Shown in pieces: positions 26,152 to 34,965 of a stretch of 64,000 bases of DNA. A program made the position numbers and the translations under genes. This DNA comes from RYN-230 sp963711705 (GTDB lineage Bacteria > Actinomycetota > Actinomycetes > Streptosporangiales > Streptosporangiaceae): assembly GCA_963711705.1 (NCBI GenBank), contig CAVQFM010000019.1, positions 310,001 through 374,000 on the forward strand, in the 5' to 3' direction. Within the stretch, counting starts at the first letter, position 1. Every line of letters starts with the position of its first letter. A model generated the notes under the pieces. That model was not told the DNA's origin and searched no databases. It saw only the letters and a program-made list of their open reading frames with translations.

Positions 26152-26899
26152 TCATGCACTGATCAGCCAGCTCGTACGGGCCTCCGGGGCGTGCCCGGGA
26201 CGGCTCGTCCTCGACCTGGGGGCGGGGCACGGGGCGATTACCACGGTCCTGGCCGCGTCCGGGGCCCGGGTGATCGCCGTGGAGCGCGACCCACAGGCCG
26301 TGCGCGGGCTGCGCCGCCGCCTGGCCCGCAGCCCGCAGGTCAGCGTGGTCGCCGCGGACCTGCGGGAGATCCCGCTGCCCCGGCGGCAATTCCTGGTCGT
26401 CGCGAACATCCCGTTTTCGGTCAGCACGGCGCTGCTGCGCAAGCTGGCCGGTGACCCGTCGGTGCCGTTCGCCGGCGCGGAGCTGATCACCGGCTGGGGC
26501 GCGGCCCGCGGGTTCACCCGCGCGGTGCCGCGGAACGCGGAGCTGGCCTGGTGGGCGGCGCGCTACCAGATCCGGATCGTGCGCCGGGTCGCGCCGCAGA
26601 GCTTCGCGCCGCCGCCGCGGGCTGAGGCCGCGTACCTGTCCATCCGGCCGCGGGCGCTCACCGCCTCGCCGTCCGGCCAGCGGCTGCTGCGCCGCATGCT
26701 GCGGGCCGCCTACCGGTCGCCGCAGCGGCCCGCCCAGCAGGTCCTTCCCGGGCTAGCCGCCAGCGACGGCCGGCTCCTCAGCCGGACCACGGTGCGTCTC
26801 GCGCTCAGCCAGGTGGGCGGCGACCCGCGGGCGCCTGCCACCTGGCTCACCGCCAGCCAGTGGCACCACCTGACCATGCTGCTCGCGGGCAGCCGCTAG
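26096..26899 (+). CDS. erm: Erm-type 23S rRNA adenine N6-methyltransferase
   Basis: Readable as 267 residues from GTG 26096. SAM motif I LVLDLGAGHGAITTVLA, motif II VIAVERDPQAV, acidic motif ADLREIPLP and motif IV NIPFSVSTALLRKL (the NIPF adenine-clamping motif) identify the Erm/KsgA group. The C-terminal RIVRRVAPQSFAPPPRAEAA then YLSIRPR fits actinobacterial Erm rather than KsgA. Erm dimethylates 23S rRNA A2058, giving macrolide-lincosamide-streptogramin resistance. The GTG lacks a ribosome-binding site, while a well-placed ATG 22 bases upstream is in another frame, so the 5' end may be frameshifted. The gene stands alone, next to a GH3 remnant. Confidence 0.8.
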   Translation: MAGQRPAAPNPRGAHFLRDHALISQLVRASGACPGRLVLDLGAGHGAITTVLAASGARVIAVERDPQAVRGLRRRLARSPQVSVVAADLREIPLPRRQFLVVANIPFSVSTALLRKLAGDPSVPFAGAELITGWGAARGFTRAVPRNAELAWWAARYQIRIVRRVAPQSFAPPPRAEAAYLSIRPRALTASPSGQRLLRRMLRAAYRSPQRPAQQVLPGLAASDGRLLSRTTVRLALSQVGGDPRAPATWLTASQWHHLTMLLAGSR

Positions 26900-27037
26900 C
26901 TGGCCTACTCGTCGTGGCTGGCTGCAGTGCAGGCCGTCACGGTGCCGGCGGCGGCCTGGCGAAGCGGGTGCAGAGCGTGGCGCGGGACCGGCCGCGTGGG
27001 TCTCCCGCGCAGCCGGCAGAACTGCCACGATGAGCCT

Positions 27038-28804
27038 ATGAGCGATGCGCAATCACCGACGCTTGCCTTCCGCGCCGCCCGCGATCTGCTGCTGCGCCAC
27101 CGGGCGGACTACGCCGCCGCGATGGCCGGATTCCGCTGGCCCCAGCTGACCGAGTTCAACTGGGCGCTGGACTGGTTCGACGTGATCGCGGCCGAGCACC
27201 CGGAACGCGAAGCACTGCACATCGTCGCCGACCCCGACAACGCCGCGCGCGTCACCTACGGAGAAATGGCCGACCGGTCCAACCAGGTCGCCAACTGGCT
27301 GCGCCGCCTGGGGGCCCGGCGGGGCGACCGGCTGCTGCTCATGCTGGGCAACACCGCGCCGCTGTGGGAGATCATTCTGGCCGCGATGAAACTCGGCGTG
27401 GTGATCATCCCGGCCAGCACCCTGCTCGGCCCGGATGACCTGGCCGACCGGGTGGCCCGGGGCGACGTCCGGCACGTGGTCGCCGAGGCCGACCTGGCCG
27501 ACCGGTTCGCCAGCGTGCCGGGCGACTGGACCCGGGTCGCGGTGAACAGCTGCGTGGTGGCCGGCCCGCCCCCCGGCTGGCAGGGCTTCGCGGACGCGGC
27601 CGGCGAGGACGCACGGTTCGTGCCCGACGGCCCCACCATGGCCAGCGACCCGCTGCTGCTCTACTTCACGTCTGGCACCACGGCGCAGCCGAAGCTGGTC
27701 GAGCACACCCACGCCTCCTACCCGGCCGGCCACCTGTCCACGATGTACTGGATCGGCCTGCAGCCCGGCGACGTGCACCTCAACATCTCCTCGCCGGGCT
27801 GGGCCAAGCACGCCTGGAGCAACGTGTACGCGCCGTGGAACGCCGGGGCGACCGCGCTGGTGCTCGGCTACGACCGGTTCTCGGCCCAGGCCCTGCTGCA
27901 GGCGATCAGCGACGGCCAGGTGAGCACGTTCTGCGCGCCGCCCACCGTGTGGCGGATGCTCATCCAGGCGGACCTGGCCGCGGGCGACGTGACCTCGCTG
28001 CGGGAGTGCGTGGCCGCGGGCGAGCCGCTCAACCCCGAGGTGATCGAGCAGGTCCGCCACGCCTGGGGGATCACGGTCCGGGACGGTTACGGGCAGACCG
28101 AGACCACCGCGCAGGTGGGCAACCCGCCGGGCCAGGAAGTACGGCCCGGGTCGATGGGCCGGCCGCTGCCCGGCTACCCGGTGGTCCTGGTCGACCCGCT
28201 GACCGGGCAGCCCGCCGAGGAAGGCGAGATCTGCCTGGACCTGGCCGACCGCCCGCTGGGCCTGATGACCGGTTACCGGGGCGATCCGGAGCGGGCCGCC
28301 GAGGCCATGCGCGACGGCTACTACCACACCGGGGATGTGGCCAGCCGGGACGGCGATGGCTACCTGACCTACGTCGGCCGCACCGACGACGTGTTCAAGG
28401 CGTCCGACTACCGGATCTCCCCGTTCGAACTGGAAAGCGTCCTGATCGAGCACGAGGCGGTGGCCGAGGCGGCCGTGGTGCCCTCCCCCGATCCCATGCG
28501 GTTCGCGGTGCCTAAGGCGTACGTGACGCTGACCGCCAGCGCGCAGCCGTCGCCCGAGACCGCGCTCGCCATCCTGGCCTACGCCCGGCAGCGGCTGGCG
28601 CCCTACAAGCGGGTCCGCCGGATCGAGTTCAGCGAGCTGCCCAAGACCATCTCAGGCAAGATCCGCCGGGTGGAACTGCGCAGCCAGGAAACCGACCGGC
28701 TCGGCCCGCCCGGCTCCCCCGCCGCGGGCACTGGCGGCACGGCCGCCGGCCCGCGCGGCACCCTGGAGTTCTGGGAAGAGGATTTCCCCACCCTGAAAGG
28801 CTGA
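27038..28804 (+). CDS. AMP-forming acyl-CoA synthetase (medium-chain/aryl type)
   Basis: A 588-residue adenylate-forming enzyme. The P-loop-like motif TSGTTAQPK is at 211-219; DGYGQTETT is the A5 motif; GYYHTGDVASRDGDGYLTYV is A7 and GRTDDVFKASDYRISPFELE is A8; the catalytic lysine is in the final PKTISGKIRRVEL. The overall pattern (WFD-VIAAEHPEREAL start; SSPGWAKHAWS) resembles acyl-CoA synthetases of the medium-chain ACSM/benzoate-CoA ligase branch. It lies six bases ahead of an aldehyde dehydrogenase on the same strand, so an aldehyde-to-acid-to-acyl-CoA pathway is plausible. A Gly/Ala-rich linker precedes a conserved EFWEEDFPTL tail. Exact substrate unknown. Confidence 0.88.
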   Translation: MSDAQSPTLAFRAARDLLLRHRADYAAAMAGFRWPQLTEFNWALDWFDVIAAEHPEREALHIVADPDNAARVTYGEMADRSNQVANWLRRLGARRGDRLLLMLGNTAPLWEIILAAMKLGVVIIPASTLLGPDDLADRVARGDVRHVVAEADLADRFASVPGDWTRVAVNSCVVAGPPPGWQGFADAAGEDARFVPDGPTMASDPLLLYFTSGTTAQPKLVEHTHASYPAGHLSTMYWIGLQPGDVHLNISSPGWAKHAWSNVYAPWNAGATALVLGYDRFSAQALLQAISDGQVSTFCAPPTVWRMLIQADLAAGDVTSLRECVAAGEPLNPEVIEQVRHAWGITVRDGYGQTETTAQVGNPPGQEVRPGSMGRPLPGYPVVLVDPLTGQPAEEGEICLDLADRPLGLMTGYRGDPERAAEAMRDGYYHTGDVASRDGDGYLTYVGRTDDVFKASDYRISPFELESVLIEHEAVAEAAVVPSPDPMRFAVPKAYVTLTASAQPSPETALAILAYARQRLAPYKRVRRIEFSELPKTISGKIRRVELRSQETDRLGPPGSPAAGTGGTAAGPRGTLEFWEEDFPTLKG

Positions 28805-28810
28805 CACCGG

Positions 28811-30247
28811 ATGATTCAGCTGGCCGCCCTCATCGACGGGAAGCCGGTCACCACCGCGGCCGAGGTACCGGTCGAGGACCCATCCACCGGCGAGGTGCTG
28901 GCCAGCACCGCCGACTGCGGGCCCACCGAGATCGGCCTCGCCGTTCAGGCGGCCCAGGCGGCCAGCCGGTCCTGGCGGCGGGTCAGCGTGCCCGAGCGGG
29001 CCCGGGTGCTGCGCCGCCTGTCCGCGCTGATCGAACGGTACGCGGAGAGCCTGGGCCGGCTGGAGAGCCAGCAGACCGGCAAGCCGCTGCGCCAGGGTCT
29101 GCGCGACGCCGAGATCACCGTGCGCTACTTCGACTTCTACGCCAGCGCGGTGGAGACCTTTTACGGCTCGGCGTTCGCCCTGGACGAGCACACCAGCGTG
29201 CAGACGAGCTGGGAGCCGCACGGGGTCACCGGGCACATCATCCCGTGGAACTACCCGCTGCAGATCCTCGGCCGGTCCATCGCCCCGGCGCTGGCCATGG
29301 GCAACTGCGCGGTGCTCAAGCCGGCCGAGGAGGCGCCGCTCACCGCGCTGAAGATCGGCGAACTGGCGCTGGAGGCAGGCCTGCCGCCGGGCGCGCTGAA
29401 CGTGGTGACCGGGTACGGCGAGACCGCGGGCGCGGCGCTGACCGCGCACCCCGGGGTCGGGCACCTGTCGTTCACCGGGTCGGTCGAGGTCGGCCGGATC
29501 ATCAGCCACGCGGCCGCGGAACGGCTGATCCCGGTGACCATGGAACTCGGCGGCAAGTCGCCCAACATCCTGTTCGCCGACGCTGACCTGGACCGTGCGG
29601 TGCCGGTCATCGTCAACGCGATCCTGCAGAACGCCGGGCAGACCTGCTCGGCCGGGTCCCGGCTGCTGGTCGAGGAGAGCGTGCACGAGGCGGTCACCGC
29701 GCGGATCGCGAAGATCTTCGCCGGGGTGCGGATCGGCCCGGCGCTGGACGACCCGGATCTGGGCCCGCTCATCTCCGGCCCGCAGCGGGACCGGGTCATC
29801 TCCTACCTGACCGCGCTGGGCCAGGACCGGCGCAGCGGCCGGATCAGCTACGGCGGCGAGCCACTGTCCGGCGGCCGGTTCGGGAACGGTTACTTCTTCC
29901 AGCCGACCCTGATCGACGACGTGGCCAGCGGCAGCACCATGTTCCGCGAGGAGGTCTTCGGCCCGGTGCTCGCGGTGACCCCGTTCCGCACCGCGGACGA
30001 GGCGGTGGAGCTGGCCAACGGCACCGACTACGGGCTGGTCGCCGGGGTGTGGACGTCGGACATCAGCACCGCGCAGCGGATGATCCGCGACGTGGTGTCC
30101 GGGCAGGTCTTCGTGAACACCTACGGCGCGTCCGGCGGGGTGGAACTGCCGTTCGGCGGGTTCAAGCGGTCCGGGTACGGCCGGGAGAAAGGCGCCGAGG
30201 GACTGCGCGGCTTCGCCCAGCTGAAGACCGCCGTCATCGCGTCCTGA
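28811..30247 (+). CDS. Aldehyde dehydrogenase family protein
   Basis: A 478-residue NAD(P)-dependent enzyme. Cofactor block FTGSVEVGRII begins at 221, general base E245 in MELGGKSPN, nucleophile C279 in NAGQTCSAGSR and the C-terminal PFGGFKRSGYGREKG are all intact. The family oxidises aldehydes to acids. Only six bases separate it from the acyl-CoA synthetase gene, and the two probably process one aldehyde to its CoA ester. Resemblance to aldehyde dehydrogenases of the betaine/aminobutyraldehyde/vanillin type is general and no substrate can be named. Confidence 0.92.
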   Translation: MIQLAALIDGKPVTTAAEVPVEDPSTGEVLASTADCGPTEIGLAVQAAQAASRSWRRVSVPERARVLRRLSALIERYAESLGRLESQQTGKPLRQGLRDAEITVRYFDFYASAVETFYGSAFALDEHTSVQTSWEPHGVTGHIIPWNYPLQILGRSIAPALAMGNCAVLKPAEEAPLTALKIGELALEAGLPPGALNVVTGYGETAGAALTAHPGVGHLSFTGSVEVGRIISHAAAERLIPVTMELGGKSPNILFADADLDRAVPVIVNAILQNAGQTCSAGSRLLVEESVHEAVTARIAKIFAGVRIGPALDDPDLGPLISGPQRDRVISYLTALGQDRRSGRISYGGEPLSGGRFGNGYFFQPTLIDDVASGSTMFREEVFGPVLAVTPFRTADEAVELANGTDYGLVAGVWTSDISTAQRMIRDVVSGQVFVNTYGASGGVELPFGGFKRSGYGREKGAEGLRGFAQLKTAVIAS

Positions 30248-30429
30248 CGGTGCGGCCGCCGGACCGCTCGGCGGCCGGGCTGTCCCCACCGGGGAGAGGG
30301 GCGTATCCTCATCGGGAGCAGCGCATTACCGGCCTGCAGCCGCCCAGATGCGGATGCGGGCGACCGAGTCGCTCCAGACCCTGGTGACACGGCAGTCCTG
30401 ACCGTGATGAAACCCAGGGAGCCCGGACG

Positions 30430-30786
30430 ATGCACGGATCATCCAGCTTGACCTCCGCTCGGACCGCGGACGGGTCGCAGGTGCTGTCGCGCCGGGCCCC
30501 ACCGGCTAACGGGAGCCAGGCGTCATCAGGCCGCGATGCGGCCGGCCCGGCCGCGGTGACCCGGGATCCCAGCGAAGATAACGACGAGCTGGCCCAGCTG
30601 ATGAACGACATCGTGGTGCGCCGCATTTTCGCCGCGGGCCTGGATCTCCAGGGCGCGCTGTTGCTGATCGGCGAGCATCAGGGGGCCGGCAAGATCCAGC
30701 ACGCCATCGACGAGATGGACCATGTCGTCCGGGAAATCCGGGACATCCTTTTCGATCGCCAGCTCAGGCGGCAGCTCGCGGGGTGA
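30430..30786 (+). CDS. Small protein resembling a histidine-kinase dimerisation domain without the His
   Basis: 118 residues; ATG preceded by GGGAG at eight bases. The first 50 residues are Ser/Ala/Pro-rich. The rest, LAQLMNDIVVRRIFAAGLDL then QGALLLIGEHQGAGKIQ and AIDEMDHVVREIRDILF, aligns with the helical hairpin of DevS/DosS-type kinases (pattern D-HD-VIQRLFAVGLxLQ ... TIDDLQ-IVQDIRTTIF). The phospho-accepting His is replaced: the H-box position reads NDIVVRR. No ATPase domain follows. It could dimerise with real kinases or be a relic that has become a separate protein. It lies alone 182 bases after the aldehyde dehydrogenase gene. Function unknown. Confidence 0.65.
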   Translation: MHGSSSLTSARTADGSQVLSRRAPPANGSQASSGRDAAGPAAVTRDPSEDNDELAQLMNDIVVRRIFAAGLDLQGALLLIGEHQGAGKIQHAIDEMDHVVREIRDILFDRQLRRQLAG

Positions 30787-30795
30787 CCCGGTGAC

Positions 30796-31698
30796 TCAGC
30801 TGGTGACGTCGGCGCTGGTGAACCGGGCCCAGGCGAGCGAGCAGAAGATCACGATGTACACGGCGAAGGACAGCAGCCCGTGCAGCAGGTCGCCACCGTC
30901 GATGGGCACCCGGAGCAGCGAGTCGAAGCTCAGCCAGAAGTGCGTGGGCAGGTACGGGTGGATCACCGCGAACTGCGCCACGTTGTCCGCCACCTCGCTG
31001 GCCACCGCGAGCACCAGGATGGCCGCGATCGCGCCGATCGGGTGCTCGGTCAGCGTGGAGATCGCCACCCCGATCGCGGCCAGCGCGGCCATGCCCGCCG
31101 CCACGTACAGCGTGACGTACAGCAGCCGGAGCAGGCCCTCGGCCAGCGACACGGTGGTCCCGGACAGCAGCGTCACCGGCCCGACCGGGAACAGGATCAC
31201 CCCCATGACCAGGGACACCGCGCTGACCAGCAGGCAGGACGCCAGCCCGAAGATCACCACCGCGGCGTACTTGACCGACAGCAGCCGGGTCCGCCCGGCG
31301 GGCACGGTGAGCAGGTACCGCAGCGTGCCCAGGCCGGCCTCGCCGGCGATCGAGTCGCCCGCCACCACCGCGATCACCAGCGGCAGCACCAGGGTGAGCA
31401 GGATGGTCAGCGCGATGAACGCGAGAAACACCCCGTTCCCGGCCAGCTCCACGAAGAACGTCGCGTTCGGCCCGCCACCCCCGCCGTCGCCGTGCGGCAT
31501 GGCCACCCGCAGCCCGATACCGAGCACCACCGGCAGCACCACCAGCACCCCGAGCAGGGCCAGGTTGCGCCAGCGCCGGAAGATAAGGCGCAGCTCCGAG
31601 CCCAGCAGGCGGCACCATTGCCTAACGCTCCCGGGTGCCCGCTGATCCCGCGCCAGGACGCTGCCGTCCGGGCTGGCGGTCAGCTCAGCCGTCGACAT
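30796..31698 (-). CDS. ABC-2 type exporter permease
   Basis: A 300-residue membrane protein with about six helices. After a soluble N-terminus, WRNLALLGVLVVLPVVLGIG begins helix 1, a short Gly-rich external loop follows, and later comes the ABC-2 block VVAGDSIAGEAGLGTLRYLL, VPAGRTRLLSVKYAAVVIF, typical of bacterial gliding/NosY-like permeases. Its start overlaps the end of the ATPase gene by 14 bases, and both follow a LolA-like gene, giving a three-gene leftward operon. Substrate unknown. Its 3' end faces the small kinase-like gene 10 bases away. Confidence 0.88.
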   Translation of the reverse strand: MSTAELTASPDGSVLARDQRAPGSVRQWCRLLGSELRLIFRRWRNLALLGVLVVLPVVLGIGLRVAMPHGDGGGGGPNATFFVELAGNGVFLAFIALTILLTLVLPLVIAVVAGDSIAGEAGLGTLRYLLTVPAGRTRLLSVKYAAVVIFGLASCLLVSAVSLVMGVILFPVGPVTLLSGTTVSLAEGLLRLLYVTLYVAAGMAALAAIGVAISTLTEHPIGAIAAILVLAVASEVADNVAQFAVIHPYLPTHFWLSFDSLLRVPIDGGDLLHGLLSFAVYIVIFCSLAWARFTSADVTS

Positions 31699-32728
31699 CG
31701 AAGCCCTCCCCGGTCAGCTGGACGAACAGTTCCTCCAGGCTGGGCCGTGGGGTGTCCAGCCCGGCGACCGGGACGCCGGCGTACACCAGTTCACGGCAGA
31801 TTCGTTCAGGAAGCTGGTCGCCCAGAGCCGCGGTGGCCTCCCCGGGCCCGGTCCGGACGTCGGCCAGCCCGAGCTGGCCCAGAATTTCGGCTGCCCGCGG
31901 CGCGTCCGCCGTGCGGACCCGGATCCGGGCCGCGCCCTGGGCGCGCAGGTCCTCCAGCGGGCCCTGGAACACCAGCTGGCCGGTGCGCATCACGCCGACC
32001 TGGGTGCAGATCTGCTCGACCTCGGCCAGCAAGTGCGAGGACACCAGCACGGTGATCCCGTCGGTGGCGATCTCCCGGATCAGGCCGCGCACTTCCCGGG
32101 TGCCCTGCGGGTCGAGCCCGTTGGTCGGCTCGTCCAGGATGATCAGCTCACGCGGCCGGAGCAGGCTGGCCGCGATGGCCAGCCGCTGCTTCATGCCCAG
32201 CGAGTAGGCCCGGTAGTGCTTTTTCCGCGCGGCCAGCAGGCCGACCCGGTCCAGCGCGGCGCTGATCCGGGCCTTCGCGCTGCGCGGGGCGGCGGTCCGG
32301 TCGGCCGCGTCGATCCGGGCCAGGTTGTCCCAGCCGGACAGCTGCGGGTAGAACGCGGGCCCCTCGACCAGCGAGCCCACCCGGGGCAGCACCCGGTTCG
32401 CGCCGGCCGGCATGGGCACGCCGAGCAGCGTGTGACTGCCCCGGGTCGGGTAGACCAGGCCGAGCAGCATCCTGATCGTCGTGGTCTTGCCGGACCCGTT
32501 CGGGCCGAGGAAGCCGTAGACGCTGCCCCGGGGCACCACCATGGCCAGGTCGTCCACGGCCAGCTGGCCGCCACGGAACCGCTTGGTCAGCCCGGTGGTG
32601 GCGACCGCCGGGCCGGCTCCCGGCCCGGCGGCCCCGGGCGGACCGCCGGGCAGCGGGTCAGTGCGGAGCTGACCGCCGCCCGGCTGGCTGCTGCTCACCT
32701 GGCCCGTGCTCACCTCACTAGTGCTCAC
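31685..32728 (-). CDS. ABC transporter ATP-binding protein
   Basis: A 347-residue ATPase. The N-terminal 40 residues are Gly/Pro/Ser-rich, then Walker A GPNGSGKTT, signature YSLGMKQRLAIAASL, Walker B LIILDEPTNGLD and switch SSHLLAEVEQ are intact. After about residue 250 a regulatory tail follows, as in drug/lantibiotic-type ABC ATPases. It overlaps the permease and starts 16 bases after the LolA-like gene, so all three are co-transcribed. The start region holds several GTGCTCACCT-like short repeats, making the exact start uncertain. Confidence 0.88.
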   Translation of the reverse strand: MSTSEVSTGQVSSSQPGGGQLRTDPLPGGPPGAAGPGAGPAVATTGLTKRFRGGQLAVDDLAMVVPRGSVYGFLGPNGSGKTTTIRMLLGLVYPTRGSHTLLGVPMPAGANRVLPRVGSLVEGPAFYPQLSGWDNLARIDAADRTAAPRSAKARISAALDRVGLLAARKKHYRAYSLGMKQRLAIAASLLRPRELIILDEPTNGLDPQGTREVRGLIREIATDGITVLVSSHLLAEVEQICTQVGVMRTGQLVFQGPLEDLRAQGAARIRVRTADAPRAAEILGQLGLADVRTGPGEATAALGDQLPERICRELVYAGVPVAGLDTPRPSLEELFVQLTGEGFDVDG

Positions 32729-32744
32729 CTCGCCCGGCCCGTGC

Positions 32745-33920
32745 TCACTTGACCTGGGCCGCCGCGCTGTACAGCACCTGCGGGGTGACCGCGCCGATCA
32801 GCACGTGCCCGCTGTCGGTGATCAGCACGGAAACCAGGCCGGTGCGCAGCAGCCGGCCGCTGCCCCAGGCACCGTGCACCGGGGTGGCCGAGTGCAGCAC
32901 GTAGCCCAGGATCGCCGAGCCGTCCCCGCCGCCCGGGCCGCCTGAGCCGGCTGAGCCGCTGGCCGACTGGGCCGCCTGCCCGGCGATGCTGGCCCCGCTG
33001 CCCGGCTGGGCCATCCCGGCCAGCGCGGACGCCGGGAGCACGGCCACTGAGGTCCAGTCCTTGCCGATCACCTGGAACTGCTGGGCGGCCCGCCTGAGCG
33101 GGGCCGAGTGCTGGCCCGCGTGCTCAGCGGGCGGGCTGACCACCTTGACCGTGGCCCCCTTCGGCGGGGTGAAACTGAAGTTCGCCGCCGCGGGCTTGAC
33201 GAACGCGATCGAGGTGTAGCCGACCTGGAACGCCGGGGTCTTCGCGCCGCGGGCGAACACCTGGACCCGCAGCGGGACGTTCCTGGCCGCGTCGATCGCG
33301 ATGTTCACCCGGCCGATCAGCGAGCCGGCCGACTTCGGCGCCAGCACCAGCTGGTAGGCGGGCTGGCCCGCCACCGTCACCGTGCGCTGCACGCCTACCC
33401 GGGTACTCGGCCCGACCGCCTTGAGCGCCTGGCTGGCCGCCTGCTGCGGGGTGAGCGGGACCTCGGTCGGCGCGGCCTGCATGGCGTGGCTGGCCTTGGC
33501 CGGCAGCGTCGTCTTGGTCACGCTGTTCGAGCTGCTCTGCCACAGCCACACCTGCTGCCCGTTGCGGATCAGGTCGGTCTCGCTCAGCTGCACCGGGACG
33601 GAGAGCCGCACGTGCCGCGGGTCGGAGTACCAGATCTTGACCGTGTGCGACCCGGCCAGCAGCGAGACGGCCGAATTCTGGTCGCTGATCCCGGGCAGCT
33701 GGGGCAGGCCCAGCGACGCGGTCTCCACCACCGTGCCGGTGAACGGCGACGGCGGGCTGGTCCGCCCGGCCACCGCGGCCAGCAGCTGCGCGGGCGTGCG
33801 CGGCGGCAGTTCCGGGGATGCCTGGGCAACACTGATCATGGACCCGGCGGTCACTGCGCCTGCGATGGCCACGGCCCCCAGTGGTACCGCCCACCTCGCG
33901 CGCCGGGAAAGCGCCTTCAT
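32745..33920 (-). CDS. LolA-like/DUF2092-type exported protein
   Basis: 391 residues from ATG 33920, which has GAGG six bases upstream and gives a clean signal peptide (MKALSRRARWAVPLGAVAIA, cleavage near SVAQA-S). GTG 33932 would add four residues. The body has lipid-carrier-like beta patterns: HTVKIWYSDPRHVRLSVPVQ, then WLWQSSSNSVTK and AYQLVLAPKSAGSLIGRVNI. Such proteins often precede a two-gene ABC exporter beside a two-component system in actinomycetes and are thought to bind lipid or act in envelope sensing. A Gly/Ser-rich linker sits near residues 310-325. It is divergent from the response regulator at 34131, and regulation by it is plausible. Confidence 0.8.
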   Translation of the reverse strand: MKALSRRARWAVPLGAVAIAGAVTAGSMISVAQASPELPPRTPAQLLAAVAGRTSPPSPFTGTVVETASLGLPQLPGISDQNSAVSLLAGSHTVKIWYSDPRHVRLSVPVQLSETDLIRNGQQVWLWQSSSNSVTKTTLPAKASHAMQAAPTEVPLTPQQAASQALKAVGPSTRVGVQRTVTVAGQPAYQLVLAPKSAGSLIGRVNIAIDAARNVPLRVQVFARGAKTPAFQVGYTSIAFVKPAAANFSFTPPKGATVKVVSPPAEHAGQHSAPLRRAAQQFQVIGKDWTSVAVLPASALAGMAQPGSGASIAGQAAQSASGSAGSGGPGGGDGSAILGYVLHSATPVHGAWGSGRLLRTGLVSVLITDSGHVLIGAVTPQVLYSAAAQVK

Positions 33921-34130
33921 CGCGAACCTCACTATCGTCGCGTCGTGCTCCTGGTGGCCGCCCGGCCACCCTGTCAGCCACCCACTGCCTGGGTCACCCG
34001 CCGGGGCCAGGCCCCCATGATGGCCCCGGCGTGCCCATCATGCAGCACGCTGCCTGTGCGCAGACTGTGAGCACGCCGGTGTCACGCGCTGGCGGGCCGG
34101 CCGCCCGGGCGGGCAGGTAGCCTCGGGGCC

Positions 34131-34808
34131 GTGCGGGTGCTCGTCGTGGAGGACGAACGGAGGCTGGCGGCCGCGGTCCGGCGTGGCCTGTCCGCCGAGG
34201 GTTTCGCCGTCGACCTGGCCCACAACGGGGAAGACGGGCTGCACGCCGCGCGCGAAGGCGGCTACGACGCGGTGGTGCTGGACCTGATGCTGCCGAAGAT
34301 CTCCGGCTACGCGGTGTGCCAGCAGCTGCGGGCCGAGCAGAACTGGGTGCCGATCCTCATCCTGTCGGCCAAGGACGGCGAGTACGACCAGGCGGACGGG
34401 CTCGACCTGGGCGCGGACGACTACCTGACCAAGCCGTTCTCCTACGTGGTGCTGGCCGCCCGGCTGCGCGCGCTGCTGCGCCGCGGCGCCGCTCCCCGCC
34501 CGGCGCAGCTGCGGGCCGGTGACCTGACCCTGGACCCGGGCAGCCGCCAGGTCCGCCGGGGTGAGACCGGCATCGACCTGACCGCCCGCGAGTTCGCCGT
34601 GCTGGAGTACCTGATGCGGCGGCCCGGCCAGGTCGTGGCCAAGACCGAGCTGCTGGAGCACGTCTGGGACGCCTATGACTCACTCGACCTGAACGTGGTC
34701 GAGGTGTACGCGGGCTACCTGCGGCGCAAGATCGACGTCCCGTTCGGCCGCAACGCGCTGCAGACCGTCCGCGGGGCCGGTTACCGGCTGGCTGCCGACG
34801 GCGGCTGA
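34131..34808 (+). CDS. OmpR/PhoB-family response regulator
   Basis: A 225-residue protein. The receiver has D8/D51 (D51 in VVLDLMLPK), T/S in LILSAKDG and K in YLTKPFS. The winged-helix domain (about 130-222) includes IDLTAREFAVLEYLMRRPGQ, VAKTELLEHVWD and the recognition region LNVVEVYAGYLRRKID. No clear ribosome-binding site precedes GTG 34131, so a leaderless transcript is possible. It is divergent from the LolA-like/ABC operon, the likely target. The kinase usually adjacent is instead found at 36709, after three unrelated genes. Confidence 0.9.
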   Translation: MRVLVVEDERRLAAAVRRGLSAEGFAVDLAHNGEDGLHAAREGGYDAVVLDLMLPKISGYAVCQQLRAEQNWVPILILSAKDGEYDQADGLDLGADDYLTKPFSYVVLAARLRALLRRGAAPRPAQLRAGDLTLDPGSRQVRRGETGIDLTAREFAVLEYLMRRPGQVVAKTELLEHVWDAYDSLDLNVVEVYAGYLRRKIDVPFGRNALQTVRGAGYRLAADGG

Positions 34809-34931
34809 GCTGACCATCCGCACGCTGGCCGGGGCAGGTGGGCCGGCCGACCAGCCCGCCCGGACCTGACTGGTGACTCAGCCGGCGGCCCAGCGGGATT
34901 ACTCCCTCCCCACGCCCTGGCCGGCCGCTGA

Positions 34932-34959
34932 TTGACATATTCCGATATAGGAATATGAT
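34932..34959 (+). promoter_or_regulatory. Promoter with ArsR operator, probably leaderless
   Basis: TTGACA (34932-34937) and TATGAT (34954-34959), spacer 16, would start RNA at about 34966, which is the A of the next ATG. Between them lies a perfect dyad CATATTCC-GATATA-GGAATATG (34936-34957), fully overlapping the promoter and suited to ArsR repression. Confidence 0.7.
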
Positions 34960-34965
34960 GAGTTC

